From Paraburkholderia ribeironis (GTDB lineage: Bacteria > Pseudomonadota > Gammaproteobacteria > Burkholderiales > Burkholderiaceae), in assembly GCF_900019265.1 (NCBI RefSeq), contig NZ_CYGX02000009.1, positions 62,001 to 126,000 of the forward strand: DNA of 64,000 bases, written 5' to 3'. Positions 18,318 through 28,200 of the stretch are shown here, piece by piece. Below the pieces are notes generated by a model. The model was not told the DNA's origin and made no database searches. It saw nothing but the letters and a program-made list of their open reading frames with translations. A program made the translations under genes and the position numbers. The stretch's first letter is position 1, and each line of letters opens with the position of its first letter.

Positions 18318-20321
18318 TCACGCCCTCTTCATGCGTTGAACTGCGCTGGCGAGTTCTTGCACAACCCCGTTGAGATGGCCGGTACCATTCGCCAGATGTC
18401 GGTCTGTCTCAGCAATGGTGGACTTAACCTGACTAACGAGTTGATTCCCAAATTCGGCGAACGCTTTAACAAGGGCGGAATTGACATTCTCCAGATGCGC
18501 ACGACTCTCGGCTTCCGACTCGCGCATGGCCTCGGCGCTTTCCTTGATGCTCGCAACGAGTTGCCGGGACACACCGGCTTCTTTCTTTGCGGACTCGATT
18601 AGGGCAGTGAGCGCCGCAACGTGCCCTTCTACGGTCTTGCGTGTGGAGTCATATTGTTCAAACCCTCGCTGAACCGCAGTGGATGCCGCTTGTAAGGCCG
18701 ACGAGGCGGTAACCAGTGTTTCGACGACCTTGGATGAGCGCTCGAAGACTGTGTTGACCGCGTTTCCTGCGGTCTCAAATCGCTGAGCCGCCGTGCCCAT
18801 GGTCAACGCGCCTTGGTTCATGCCGTCAATGGCGCGCAGCGACACTTGGCCGAAAACCTCAATATTCTTTTGGGTCTTTGATACTTGTTCGGAAACCGCG
18901 CCAAGAAGCGACTCCACCTGGTTCGTCAGTCCTCCCACGAGCTGGGTGGTTTGGTTCGCAAGCTTGTCCGCACGCCCGGCTTCATCGACGGCCGCTGCCT
19001 TGCGTAAGCCCTCCAAATTTTCCATCGCAGCAGTGACCTCTCCGAGTATCTTCATTACGGCTTCGTTCATTGCCTCCTTGGACTTGTTCTGCTCCTCGGT
19101 CACTAGGCGACGGAAATCCTGAACGAATTCACGCATTTGGTCGGTGAGGAGCTGCTGGTTATCAGCGGCCTTCTTCATCGCCTCTTCCAGGGTGCCGCTC
19201 ATCGCGCTCGCGGCCTGTTCGTTGGTCTGCTTTATATCGGCCAGCAGGCCCTGCAGCGAAGACTGAACTGAAGCCATGGCGTCGACGGACCGTTGCATCT
19301 GGTCGTTGATGCCTCGCATCTGGCCGCCGAACGCATCTTCCAGCTTCGCCATGAAGCCGGTCAGCAGCGTCTCAAGCATCGAGTTGACCTGCTCACCGTT
19401 TCCTTTGCTGGTCAATTCCATCACTTCGCCCACGCGTTTCATAGGTTCGGCAATCGCTGCAGAAATACTCTCGCCAATGCGCTGACCAAGAGCAGCGACC
19501 GAGGCCTCCTGGGCAGCAATTTGCCTATCGACCAAGTTCGTCATCATCTTGCTGAGGTCCTCAACAAGCGCGTCTTTCAATTGAGCAGTGCTCGCGGAGT
19601 TTTGCTCCGACGACTTGACGAGGCGTGCAAGGTATTCTTCGCCAGCGCCGGTGGCATACAGGCTATCGATACCTCGAGTCAGCTCTTCGACGAGTCGATA
19701 GAAGTACGCCAATACGAGACGACTGATAAAGACGACACCCATCGCGCAGGCAATGGCGAAGCCTGAGGCAATAAAAGCATGCTGGACCCCCAACAGCAAT
19801 GGACCCAGACCGTTGACTGCGGTCTCAATTGGGGTGGGTTTGAACTTGCTCAGCCCGCTAAGGAGCCCGGAGAACGTTCCAATGATACCCAGTCCAGTGA
19901 GCACGCCGGGGAGGTGACGCGTGAAGTCGTCGAACAGCCTACTGTCGACCAGCGCCTCCCGCGTGAACATCGTGTCTGCAGGAACCGTGGCGCGCACCTC
20001 AGCCAGCATGGCTTCGCCAGAGCCGGCCTTCCGCAATTCGTGAAGAGTGTCCGCGTACTCCTCCCACAGATGCTTGAGCGGTTCCCATTTAAAGGCTCGT
20101 CCGACGTCCGCCGGTTGAGGAGGAGCCCTATCGCTCGAGTGTGATTGAATGGCTCGGACCACAGACCGAAGCTGCAGCCAAACCCTCGTTCCCTGGACGA
20201 GGTACCCAAGCAAAAATGCGCCGGTCAGGACAATCACCGTCAGGAAAATATAAAGCGGAAATCCGTGCAAAGTCCCGAGCGAAGGATAAATTGTCCCCAG
20301 CACCCCAGCAATAGCATTCAT
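18318..20321 (-). CDS. zorA: ZorA: MotA/ExbB-like motor subunit with long coiled-coil tail
   Basis: 667 aa. Membrane segments lie at residues ~21-43, ~138-158 (LTGLGIIGTFSGLLSGL) and ~181-207 (AFIASGFAIACAMGVVFISR), the MotA/TolQ/ExbB core. From ~215 to the end it is a continuous Ala/Gln/Glu-rich coiled coil (LGQRIGESISAAIAEPMKRV and similar), the cytoplasmic tail that in ZorA relays the signal to ZorC and ZorD. The start overlaps the stop of the RHH gene by 4 nt (ATGA). Confidence 0.93.
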   Translation of the reverse strand: MNAIAGVLGTIYPSLGTLHGFPLYIFLTVIVLTGAFLLGYLVQGTRVWLQLRSVVRAIQSHSSDRAPPQPADVGRAFKWEPLKHLWEEYADTLHELRKAGSGEAMLAEVRATVPADTMFTREALVDSRLFDDFTRHLPGVLTGLGIIGTFSGLLSGLSKFKPTPIETAVNGLGPLLLGVQHAFIASGFAIACAMGVVFISRLVLAYFYRLVEELTRGIDSLYATGAGEEYLARLVKSSEQNSASTAQLKDALVEDLSKMMTNLVDRQIAAQEASVAALGQRIGESISAAIAEPMKRVGEVMELTSKGNGEQVNSMLETLLTGFMAKLEDAFGGQMRGINDQMQRSVDAMASVQSSLQGLLADIKQTNEQAASAMSGTLEEAMKKAADNQQLLTDQMREFVQDFRRLVTEEQNKSKEAMNEAVMKILGEVTAAMENLEGLRKAAAVDEAGRADKLANQTTQLVGGLTNQVESLLGAVSEQVSKTQKNIEVFGQVSLRAIDGMNQGALTMGTAAQRFETAGNAVNTVFERSSKVVETLVTASSALQAASTAVQRGFEQYDSTRKTVEGHVAALTALIESAKKEAGVSRQLVASIKESAEAMRESEAESRAHLENVNSALVKAFAEFGNQLVSQVKSTIAETDRHLANGTGHLNGVVQELASAVQRMKRA

Positions 20322-20524
20322 GCAGCCCCCGTTCCCATGCTTTTATCTTCGTTCGAGTTGACACAATCTTCTGCTCCAATGCCCTGTCGGCGACAATAAT
20401 CCTCGACGAGGATTTCGAACATATTGGTCAAGCTTCTCCGTTCGTGAGTCGCGGCAGCTTCGAGCATGCGCTTTGTTCTTGGCGTGACACGGAAAGTCAG
20501 GCCAATATTTTTTTCTGGTCCCAT
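20318..20524 (-). CDS. ribbon-helix-helix regulator heading the zor operon
   Basis: Small protein, 68 aa. The segment GLTFRVTPRTKRMLEAAATH then ERRSLTNMFEILVEDYCRR has the beta-strand plus two-helix pattern of Arc/MetJ-type ribbon-helix-helix DNA-binding proteins. Its stop overlaps the zorA start, so the two are translationally coupled, and it lies first in the operon with a palindromic operator just upstream (20538-20558). I infer an autorepressor that keeps the Zorya operon low. No ribosome site is visible before the ATG at 20524, so the transcript may be leaderless or use a weak site. Confidence 0.78.
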   Translation of the reverse strand: MGPEKNIGLTFRVTPRTKRMLEAAATHERRSLTNMFEILVEDYCRRQGIGAEDCVNSNEDKSMGTGAA

Positions 20525-20537
20525 AGCGTATTCGTAG

Positions 20538-20558
20538 TGTATTGCGCTTCACAATACA
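20538..20558 (-). promoter_or_regulatory. operator-promoter of the RHH-zorABCD operon
   Basis: Perfect inverted repeat TGTATTG-N7-CAATACA, 14 bp upstream of the RHH start. On the minus strand TTGCAT, a 17-nt spacer and TATTGT could be a -35/-10 pair, with the -10 inside the palindrome, so a bound RHH dimer would block transcription. Inferred from sequence symmetry. Confidence 0.55.
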
Positions 20559-21243
20559 TCGGCAGCCGACCCTATGCAACGATGCAATGAGGCCCAACCA
20601 ACCAAGCTAACGGGAGCCGTTGCGAACAAGGAAACTCAATGGCAGCCAACACTAACGGTTACCTTTCTTTATTTGCCAAGACGCCTTTGCCACTTCAAAT
20701 ATCCTTCTTATCGAGACGTCGGACCGGACATAATCTTCGAAAGAATGGTCGCGTCGCCCGTCGCAAACGTTGAAGCTGCCGTTCAGACGATTTTCATGCA
20801 AAACGCGTAGATGCAGGCCGAGAATTGGCGCGTCTGTCACCGCCACCTGACTCGGACGCCAGCGACGCTCGAAGGTCGTCAAAGAATGAGGTCAATTGCA
20901 ACTAGTGCAGACGGCTACGAACAGTGTGCTATCGCACAGACAAACTCAAGGCATGACGCAAGCTTGAAGCGGGCCGAGTTGACTTTGTCTCGGAGAGGTG
21001 CCGTTCGGCGAATTTCCCTGCTGGGTGGCCGTTGACCGGAGCGGACCTACCTACTCGGAAGGGAGGTTTCCCGATGCAAGCTTTCGGCCATGCGATACGA
21101 GACGCAATCTAGAGAGTAGACGATTGCGTTCCGCAATGAGCTCAGAAGTTGAATTGAACCACCGCTGCTCGACGGTCTCGATTGCCAGTGCAACCGCTCC
21201 CTCTTCCCCGCCGAGTTCGGGGCCTAAGCGCGAGTGCTCGCCT
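20559..21243. other. intergenic region between the zor operon and the DUF262 gene
   Basis: About 690 bp with only short frames (for example minus strand 20652-20882 and 21051-21266) that resemble no family and lack ribosome sites. It separates the head of the zor operon from the tail of the DUF262 operon and may hold decayed coding remains. Confidence 0.45.
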
Positions 21244-21389
21244 GCTTCCCGCCACTGCGTTGACAAGTGTCGGCTGAGGACGCGGGCAAGCTTATTTAGT
21301 CTTGCCCACGCTTTGTCGCAACGAGTCTCAGACAGCGGCCATAGTCAAATCAGCCTCCACGGTTGCTTGGTCTGACTCGTAGTCTTCAC
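21244..21389. repeat. diverged ~145-bp direct repeat, copy 1 (DUF262 3' end plus terminator)
   Basis: Covers the last ~20 codons of the DUF262-HNH gene and its downstream region including an inverted repeat around GGGCAAG...CTTGCCC (terminator-like). A second, diverged copy in the same orientation lies at 39451-39605 directly after the OLD gene. Confidence 0.85.
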
Positions 21390-23235
21390 CTTCTTCGCGA
21401 ATTTCTCCCGAGTAAGCTGGTTTGCCCATCGCTTCTTCAATCAATGCCAAAAGTCTGCCTTGCCTGTCAGTCATAAAGGCTTCGAAGGCGTCGGCGCGAA
21501 GCAGCTCTGGATTTATGAAATGTGAGCGGAGATGCTCGTCTAGCCGCCCACGCTCAATTGATGGCGACGTTGCGTTTCCTGATTCAAGCTTCGCGAGATA
21601 CTCCGACGGTGCGACTCCACCGATAATCCGGTTGGTTCGATAGGACAATGGCGTCTTATTGATAATCGAATCGAACACGGCGGGTTTGATGTTGTGCGAC
21701 TTGCACCAGTCCTGAGGGAAAATGTGGTGAATGTCGACGTTTTCGCCGAAGAACACAATATGGTCGAATTCCTGACCCGAGCGAAAGTCCTGTGCACCCC
21801 TCTTCATCAACAGGGCATTTACCCCTTTGTATGCGGCTGACAGACGCATTCGCATCGTTTTCAATCGGTCGGCGCGGAAAATGGTTTCGCTTACCGTCGT
21901 CGGTTCCGGTCCGCCGTTGAGCCACGCCGGGACCTCCAGGAAGTCCCGAGAAAAACGCGAATCGGCTGCCGAACCATAGAGCTCGCCGAACACTCCATTC
22001 CAGTACCACCGCACCAGTTTTGCGCGGGTGGTGTCATGTTCCCAAGCGTTCCCGATGTCGGCGAGAATCGCCGCTAGCGGGACGATTTGTGACTGATAGG
22101 GAAGGTCGAACACGCGGTAGATGTGCAGCATGTGCAGGAACTTTGCTGCGTGTACAAAGCCGGTCTCAACCTGTGCCTCATACTTCTTGTAGGCACTGAG
22201 TGGCAGGCTCAAGAGCGCCTGCCGGTTGCCGGTAACGGCCGGCAGGTCTCTTCCGGATTTTCCGGACCGCTCCGCTTCCCGTCGTTTCTCGCGAGTATGA
22301 AATAGCGAGATTGCCTGCAAGAAGTCTGTGTTCGTCACATCGGCGATGATGCCGGAGGTTGCGCCCGCAGGCCGCAATGTTTCTGCGAACCGGCTCTGGC
22401 GTCCCCTGACATTCTCGTTACCGTACCAGTCTTTGCGGAGTTCATGTCCCTCTGCCGCATACATCGCAGTTACCAGCTCAAAGGCATCAAGTGGCTTGCC
22501 GCCGGTGTTCACCTTTTCGAACACGACGCATACGGCCTCCTTGGAAGTCGAACGGTCGAGAGCGATGACCGGCACCCGATACTGTTTAAAGTTATCGAGG
22601 ATTGTCTGCTTGAACGTACGGAAGAGTTGGCGGATTTCGGTGTGTGCGTCTCCGCGCCAATGTTCGTGAAAGCCATCCTGCCACGAGTCCCAGTCAAACA
22701 CTTGCGATACGGGATACATGAGCGCGTCATACTCGCGCTCCGGAGTTGCGAGGTCAAGAACTTCGGAGCGACCAAAATCTGCACGGATGACCCTGTCCTC
22801 CGGGACGCCGATGATTGCGTCTTCCCGGTCACAAGACGGGTCAAGCGCCTTCCTTATATCGATGTAAAACCAGCGTTTGACCTTCTTGTTCTTCGGAGTG
22901 ACGGTCTCCACGACCTTACCGCGAAGCGTTACCTGATAGAGCGACGTCATCCGCTGCTGGCCGTCGAGGAGCAAAGAGCGTGGTCGGACTGCCCGTGCGT
23001 CACTCGGTGCACCTTCAACAGGGCGCGGTTTGAATTCGACTTCGCCTCCGGTCTCAAGCGTCATCAGCGCGCCAACGGGGAATGCGCGCGAGATTGACGC
23101 GATTAGGCTCTTGATGCGGTCTTCATCCCATACCCAGCTACGCTGGAAATCAGGAAGTTGAAGGGCACCCCGGTGACAATCGTCGAGAAGCTCTCGGAGG
23201 TCTATCGGATTGGTTTGAAATGTGGACCTTGCCAT
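21328..23235 (-). CDS. DUF262-HNH restriction enzyme (GmrSD/BrxU-like)
   Basis: Single-chain enzyme of 635 aa. N-terminal DUF262 motifs: LPDFQRSWVWDED (28-40) and LLLDGQQRMTSLY (88-100), the nucleotide-hydrolysing DGQQR signature of GmrS/ParB-like domains. C-terminal HNH motif: VDIHHIFPQDWCKSHN (500-515) followed by INKTPLSYRTNR, as in GmrD/DUF1524. Length and order match fused GmrSD/BrxU enzymes, which cleave modified (often glucosylated or hydroxymethylated) phage DNA; the exact specificity here is unknown. Last gene of a three-gene minus-strand run. Its 3' end is duplicated at 39.5 kb. Confidence 0.88.
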   Translation of the reverse strand: MARSTFQTNPIDLRELLDDCHRGALQLPDFQRSWVWDEDRIKSLIASISRAFPVGALMTLETGGEVEFKPRPVEGAPSDARAVRPRSLLLDGQQRMTSLYQVTLRGKVVETVTPKNKKVKRWFYIDIRKALDPSCDREDAIIGVPEDRVIRADFGRSEVLDLATPEREYDALMYPVSQVFDWDSWQDGFHEHWRGDAHTEIRQLFRTFKQTILDNFKQYRVPVIALDRSTSKEAVCVVFEKVNTGGKPLDAFELVTAMYAAEGHELRKDWYGNENVRGRQSRFAETLRPAGATSGIIADVTNTDFLQAISLFHTREKRREAERSGKSGRDLPAVTGNRQALLSLPLSAYKKYEAQVETGFVHAAKFLHMLHIYRVFDLPYQSQIVPLAAILADIGNAWEHDTTRAKLVRWYWNGVFGELYGSAADSRFSRDFLEVPAWLNGGPEPTTVSETIFRADRLKTMRMRLSAAYKGVNALLMKRGAQDFRSGQEFDHIVFFGENVDIHHIFPQDWCKSHNIKPAVFDSIINKTPLSYRTNRIIGGVAPSEYLAKLESGNATSPSIERGRLDEHLRSHFINPELLRADAFEAFMTDRQGRLLALIEEAMGKPAYSGEIREEGEDYESDQATVEADLTMAAV

Positions 23236-23294
23236 TGTCGATTAGTCTTCCATTAGTATCGAAAACATCTCACCACTGTCGCAGAAGTTCATTC

Positions 23295-24140
23295 TTAGAA
23301 GGGGCTAAATCTGTTATTGGACGATTTTTCACTGCCACTCGGCTCCCCAAGCTTGCCCGGGAGTGCGGCTCGAGGCGACTGTACGGAGCCCCACCCGGCG
23401 GTGGTTAGTTCCTGAAGCAGCTTGTCCCTCGATTTCAATAATCCTTCAATGTCTCGCTGCAAGCGGGCGAGATTCTTCTCTTTGGCCCACCGCTTGTCTG
23501 CAAGAAGCATCTCGACCAAAGTCGTGCCCTCCGCAAGGCCGAGATGCGTTGCGGTACCATCGGCTAGGATGAGGAGCCGCGCGGTGTTCAACTGGCCCAT
23601 GCGTTCTTCTTCGTACAGCGCACTGTCGCAAATAGCTAAGGGGCTGAGCGAAGGCGGTACGCCACTTCCCATACTACTTATCCGTTGCAGCAACGTCGGA
23701 TGAGTCAGAGCCGGCGTCTCGTTAGGCAAGGGTAACGCCTCGCAAACCAAGAGATTGCCTAAAAATGCTTCATCCGAAGCCTTGGGGAGCGGCACGGACT
23801 TATTGAAACAATACTCGACGGGAATGCCGAAGTTGTTCAGAACGACGAGTCCCGCGTGCTGCGCGCTGTCAAATGACGGCAGAATTCCTTCATGACGGAC
23901 CTTGAACTCGAGCAACAGTGTCTGCCAATCGCCGACGCAACTAACCAAATCAGCGCAGTGTTGACCGAGGTCAAAGAAGTTCTGCTCGGCGTTGGCGGGG
24001 AGGCATGACGAGTACGCAGTACCTATTGACTGAAAGTAGCTGCGGAGGTGTCTGTCAGCAGCCTTGACGAGATGGTGCTCCTTAATTTTGATGTCTTTAG
24101 TCATGCCTGTGTTGGCTGCAAAAGTAGATTCATCCGCCAT
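23295..24140 (-). CDS. PD-(D/E)XK nuclease-like hypothetical protein
   Basis: 281 aa, no family recognised. Residues ~58-85 (DLGQHCADLVSCVGDWQTLL then LEFKVRHEG) give an Asp followed by a hydrophobic strand and E-x-K, the active-site pattern of PD-(D/E)XK nucleases; this is a suggestion, not proof. The C-terminal third looks helical (KRWAKEKNLARLQRDIEGLL) and ends in a low-complexity tail. Starts at ATG 24140, directly abutting the stop of the upstream membrane protein, so the two are co-expressed; 59 nt lie before the DUF262 gene. Confidence 0.6.
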   Translation of the reverse strand: MADESTFAANTGMTKDIKIKEHHLVKAADRHLRSYFQSIGTAYSSCLPANAEQNFFDLGQHCADLVSCVGDWQTLLLEFKVRHEGILPSFDSAQHAGLVVLNNFGIPVEYCFNKSVPLPKASDEAFLGNLLVCEALPLPNETPALTHPTLLQRISSMGSGVPPSLSPLAICDSALYEEERMGQLNTARLLILADGTATHLGLAEGTTLVEMLLADKRWAKEKNLARLQRDIEGLLKSRDKLLQELTTAGWGSVQSPRAALPGKLGEPSGSEKSSNNRFSPF

Positions 24141-25067
24141 TTAAACCTGACTCCCTCTCTGGTCGGGCGCGTGAGACGAAACGGGGCGCGTGCCGCGCGC
24201 CCCGTCCTGTGCACGTTGAAGTCCCGAAGTGGGTTGGGTCGACGGTCTCGCCGCTCGCTCCGCGCCCGTCTTGCTGTTTTCACTTGCTTCGGTTTGCCTA
24301 CGAGCGAGCACATCCTCCCACTCCAGCTTCGACCACATTTTTACATCAGAGAGTGGCACTATGCGTGCATGAATGGGACCATCAGGCGAGTAAAGGGCGC
24401 AGAATTTTTCTGTACATGAAATTGCGGCACCCGAGACCGTCTCCGCCTTTTCGCGAGTAATCTCAACAAAGTTGAGTCGATATTCCCTGAGGGCAGCCAG
24501 ATTCAAGGTCCGAATGGCGCTCATCTGCTGCTCCGCGTCATGACATCCCTCGGCTCTCGCTTGCTGAAAAAGCACCAAGGGAACGACAACGGAGTATCCC
24601 AGAACTACAAGGGCCACGACAATCGCCCAACAAACGACGACCTCTGAAGTTACGATGCTATCCCTTTTGTCTCGCTCCGACTTAACGTCTTCTCTCTCCC
24701 TGATTTTGGAAAAGTACTGACGTGCCCAGTTGGCCGCGAGCATCACGACCACCGCAAATAAGGTTAAGGCAGAAAATGCAAATAGCATTTTCACGATTAC
24801 ATCCGCTTGAGCGACATAGCCCAACAGTGCGAGGTCGTCGGTATTCCATGGAAGCGCGTCCGAACGAAATCCAAACATCTCGAGGTACGCCTCCCGATAG
24901 GCACGTCCAGCATTCTTTTGGGTCCAATAGAAAAGCGTGCCCAACAAGGCAAGGCTGCTGATGAATACCGTTGCAATGGCAACCCAGGTAACCACCGGCT
25001 TCGTGGTCTCTTGAGGCTTGGTCGCTTGACGTTGATGCAAATAGCGAGGAAAACGTACTGGCTGCAT
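24141..25067 (-). CDS. three-TM membrane protein of unknown function
   Basis: 308 aa, no family recognised. Hydrophobic segments at ~25-50 (TWVAIATVFISSLALLGTLF), ~88-112 (IVKMLFAFSALTLFAVVVML) and ~140-166 (VVCWAIVVALVVLGYSVVVP), then a C-terminal soluble region containing ALYSPDGPIHARIVPLSD and a Ser/Arg-rich tail. First gene of an operon with the nuclease-like and DUF262-HNH genes. The 3' end contains a strong 10-bp GC hairpin at ~24180-24204 inside the coding sequence. Confidence 0.65.
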   Translation of the reverse strand: MQPVRFPRYLHQRQATKPQETTKPVVTWVAIATVFISSLALLGTLFYWTQKNAGRAYREAYLEMFGFRSDALPWNTDDLALLGYVAQADVIVKMLFAFSALTLFAVVVMLAANWARQYFSKIREREDVKSERDKRDSIVTSEVVVCWAIVVALVVLGYSVVVPLVLFQQARAEGCHDAEQQMSAIRTLNLAALREYRLNFVEITREKAETVSGAAISCTEKFCALYSPDGPIHARIVPLSDVKMWSKLEWEDVLARRQTEASENSKTGAERAARPSTQPTSGLQRAQDGARGTRPVSSHAPDQRGSQV

Positions 25068-25099
25068 GTTGAAACGAGTCCGGGCAAAGAATGACCTTG

Positions 25100-25128
25100 T
25101 CTATACTGTTCCTCTGCCATATCGGCAA
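25100..25128 (-). promoter_or_regulatory. candidate promoter of the membrane protein/DUF262 operon
   Basis: On the minus strand TTGCCG (25123-25128), a 17-nt spacer and TATAGA (25100-25105) form a plausible sigma-70 promoter 33 nt before the start codon at 25067. It lies in the 166-bp divergent region shared with the NACHT gene. Confidence 0.45.
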
Positions 25129-25233
25129 CTCCGCGCTTAACTTGAGGGCTGGCACCCCCGCTGATGCATAGCCCGACTTGGTTTGGGTTTTCGGCACCGT
25201 GGGTTCAGAGGAAATCTTGGAACGACGTACTAA

Positions 25234-28200
25234 ATGACTATGAATATCGCTTTGCCAGAAGGCGGACGGCTCTGGGCTCCGCGCGGACACATCATCCAAA
25301 CAGACGAGCATGGCTACACGGTGTTCGCAGAAGGGAAATGGCGCGAGTACTTCAACGCCCACGTGAAGCAGACGCACGAACTGCCAGACGCATCGGATGT
25401 TATCGTCCTCCTCGGCGAACCAGGCTCTGGCAAGTCGTTTGAACTCGACCTCCTTCGTACTCGCGCGCAAGCTATCGCAAGTCGGCAAGTGCTCAGTCTT
25501 GACCTTGGAAAATATGCAGACGCGGGACTTCTGGATTCAGCGCTACGTCGTCTGTTGAAAGGCTGCATAAACGATGGAGTTCGCTCTGTTCTATTTCTTG
25601 ACGCCTTGGATGAATCTCGGGTCAACATCAAGTGCGCGGAAACAGTGGTGGAGGATGTCCTTCGTGATGTCCCTCAAAGCGCACTTCAACTAGTTGTCAC
25701 TTGCCGCACGCCTGCGTGGCCGGACTCGCTGGAAGAATTCCTGCGAGAGCATTGGAACGACACCGAAGAGTCTGCTGTTTCAGTCTTAGAAATCGCACCA
25801 TATACTCGGGGTCAGGTGTCGGCACGCCTGCAGGACAACGGAATCGACAAGGACACCTTCTTTGAAGCCCTTGATAGTTCCGGCGCACACGGTCTCGCGC
25901 TGCAGCCATTGGGTCTTGGATTTTTGATGTCCCAGTTCAAAGACGTCCCTGCGTTCTCGACCAACAGATGGGGGCTCTATGAGCGGGGCTGCGCCGCACT
26001 ACTGAAAGAAAGTAGTAAGCGTCGACTCGATGGGCATAGCCTCTCACTCCCAAATGTGCAGTCTCGGCTGCAACTCGCCGGGCTGATAGCAACGTGCGTT
26101 TTACTAACAAATTCTGCAGACATTGTGCTGGATAGCACAGGTGACTTTGCGCCAGAGGGTGCGCTGTGCCTGGATATCGCGCGACTGACGGCACTCCCAC
26201 TTACGTCCGAAAGCGGCGATTGGCATGCGTCCATTGAGCAGTATGCGGAAACCCTGCAGTCTGGCTTGTTTACAGCAAAAGAGGACGGCGTGTTCGTCTT
26301 CGCCCACAGGACGTACGCCGAATTTCTCGCGGCACACTTCATCTCGTCACTTGGCACATCGGTCAAACAGGTAATGACCGTTCTCAGTCTTGCAGACGAC
26401 TCCGGTCGCTTAGTGCCGCAACTCCGTGAGCTATCTGCTTGGCTGAGTCACACCAATCCCCAAGTGCTCGCGCTGGTGCTATGCACTGAGCCGGAAATGG
26501 TGTTTGACAGCAGCGTGTCGCTCGTTGACGAAGAGCAGGTTTCTGCCGTTTTCGACGAACTGACAACGCTTGTAGAGCGACACAAATTTCCAATATACGA
26601 CCGCCGACTGATACGGTCATACCACAAACTGCGCCATCGCACTCTGAGTGAGCGACTGAAGAGTATTCTTGCTGACCACACACGCGTTAGTGCCCTGCGT
26701 CAGTTCGCGGCTGACGTCGCACATGGTTGCGGGCTTGTCGACGACATCCCGGTGCTGCTCGACATAGCGCTTGACCCAAGCGAAAACTATGAAGTACGGC
26801 AGAGCGCTGCGAGTGCCGTGCATGACGGCGGGGCATTAGCTTCGAGATTGGCACTTTTACCCTTGATGAAAGGCGACCGTCCGGACGACCCCGATGATGA
26901 GTTGAGGGGCATCGCCTTAATTTGCGCGCTTGACGCGAGAGTACCTGTGGGGGACCTCATTGGCCATCTCACGAAAGAGCGGCGCTCGAATTTCACGGGA
27001 ATGTACGCGCTGGCTCTACGTCAGTTAGAGAACGTGGACCTGCAAGCGCAGGACATCGCGCCACTGCTCACTTGGTTAGAGCAACAACTTCGAAGGCAGA
27101 GCCTGAACGCAGCGTGGGAAAGTTTTGTCATCCACATGTTCAGCAAGGCGGCGTTTGCCGTCATGTCGTTCGACGAAGGGTGGACTGCCCTGGGAAAAGC
27201 TGCCTGGCTAGCAATTTGCAATCACCACAATCTTTCGTCATCACTGGACACCCGGGGCTTTGACAAAGGACTTGAGCTCGAGACACATCCCGAAAGACGC
27301 CTAAAACTCTTGGATTCAATCCTGCGTGCGGCCGAAGGGGACCCACGCATCGCGGCCGGTCAACTGCGTTTTGGTACAGGCTTGCTCACAGACGCCGATG
27401 GGCACTACTTAATAGACGCGTACCAGCGAGAGGCAAGCACCGGACTCAAGAAGCGAATAATCGCTAGCCTAGTTCTCTGGTACATATTCGACAATGATGA
27501 TGTCCGTGAGTGGTTGCTTAACATGGCGGGGCCGAATGCTGAGGATAGAGACGCGCTGTTAGCTGAAGTTGCGGCCGAACACGTCGACTTTGTTCCGCTG
27601 GATTCTTCGGTAGCTGATAGCCTGCGGAAATCTCTGGCTTTGCGGCTCAAACACAGTTCGCCGCCTGAGCCCATCGTCGGTAGGATGCAGTCGGTGGATT
27701 TGCTGTCGGCCGCATTGACACGGGCCGAGTGCGGGGACACGCAGCAGTGGGTCAACATCCTGTCCTACCTCCGTTATGAAGGTGATTTCGAGCACTATCT
27801 ATTTCCCTTCCCCGAGGTTACGACGTCGCCTCTGTGGCAAACGCTAGCTGCCGGAATGCAATCGCGGCTGGCTCACATTGCGCTAGCGTATCTGCGCAAT
27901 ATGCGCCCCGCAGCCTCCCTTTCTTCAACTGAAGTAAACAACCTCGAAGATGCCGGTATCGCAGCGCTCGTGTTCCTACACTCGATTGGCCACGACAAAT
28001 CTGATGAGTTCGGCGAACTAGTCGTGAAGTGGGTTCGCGGTCTCGCTCGATATCTGCCGGAGGAGCAACCGCGCCCGATTGTAAATGAGCTCATCCGGCA
28101 GGCTTTCGCTCGCGCGGAGGCCTCGGTGCTACCGCTGCTGTCGGAGACTTGTGACGAGTGCTTGTCGGGCGGCGGACTTCCTCGACTGCCAGATTTCACT

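Noticed and set aside
21328..23235. Part of a BREX system
   Set aside because: The DUF262-HNH enzyme is BrxU-like, but no pglX, pglZ, brxC or other BREX genes are present.
24682..25488. 268-aa minus-strand frame over the divergent promoter
   Set aside because: Overlaps both the membrane protein and the NACHT gene and has no ribosome site; the promoter and starts of both real genes lie inside it.
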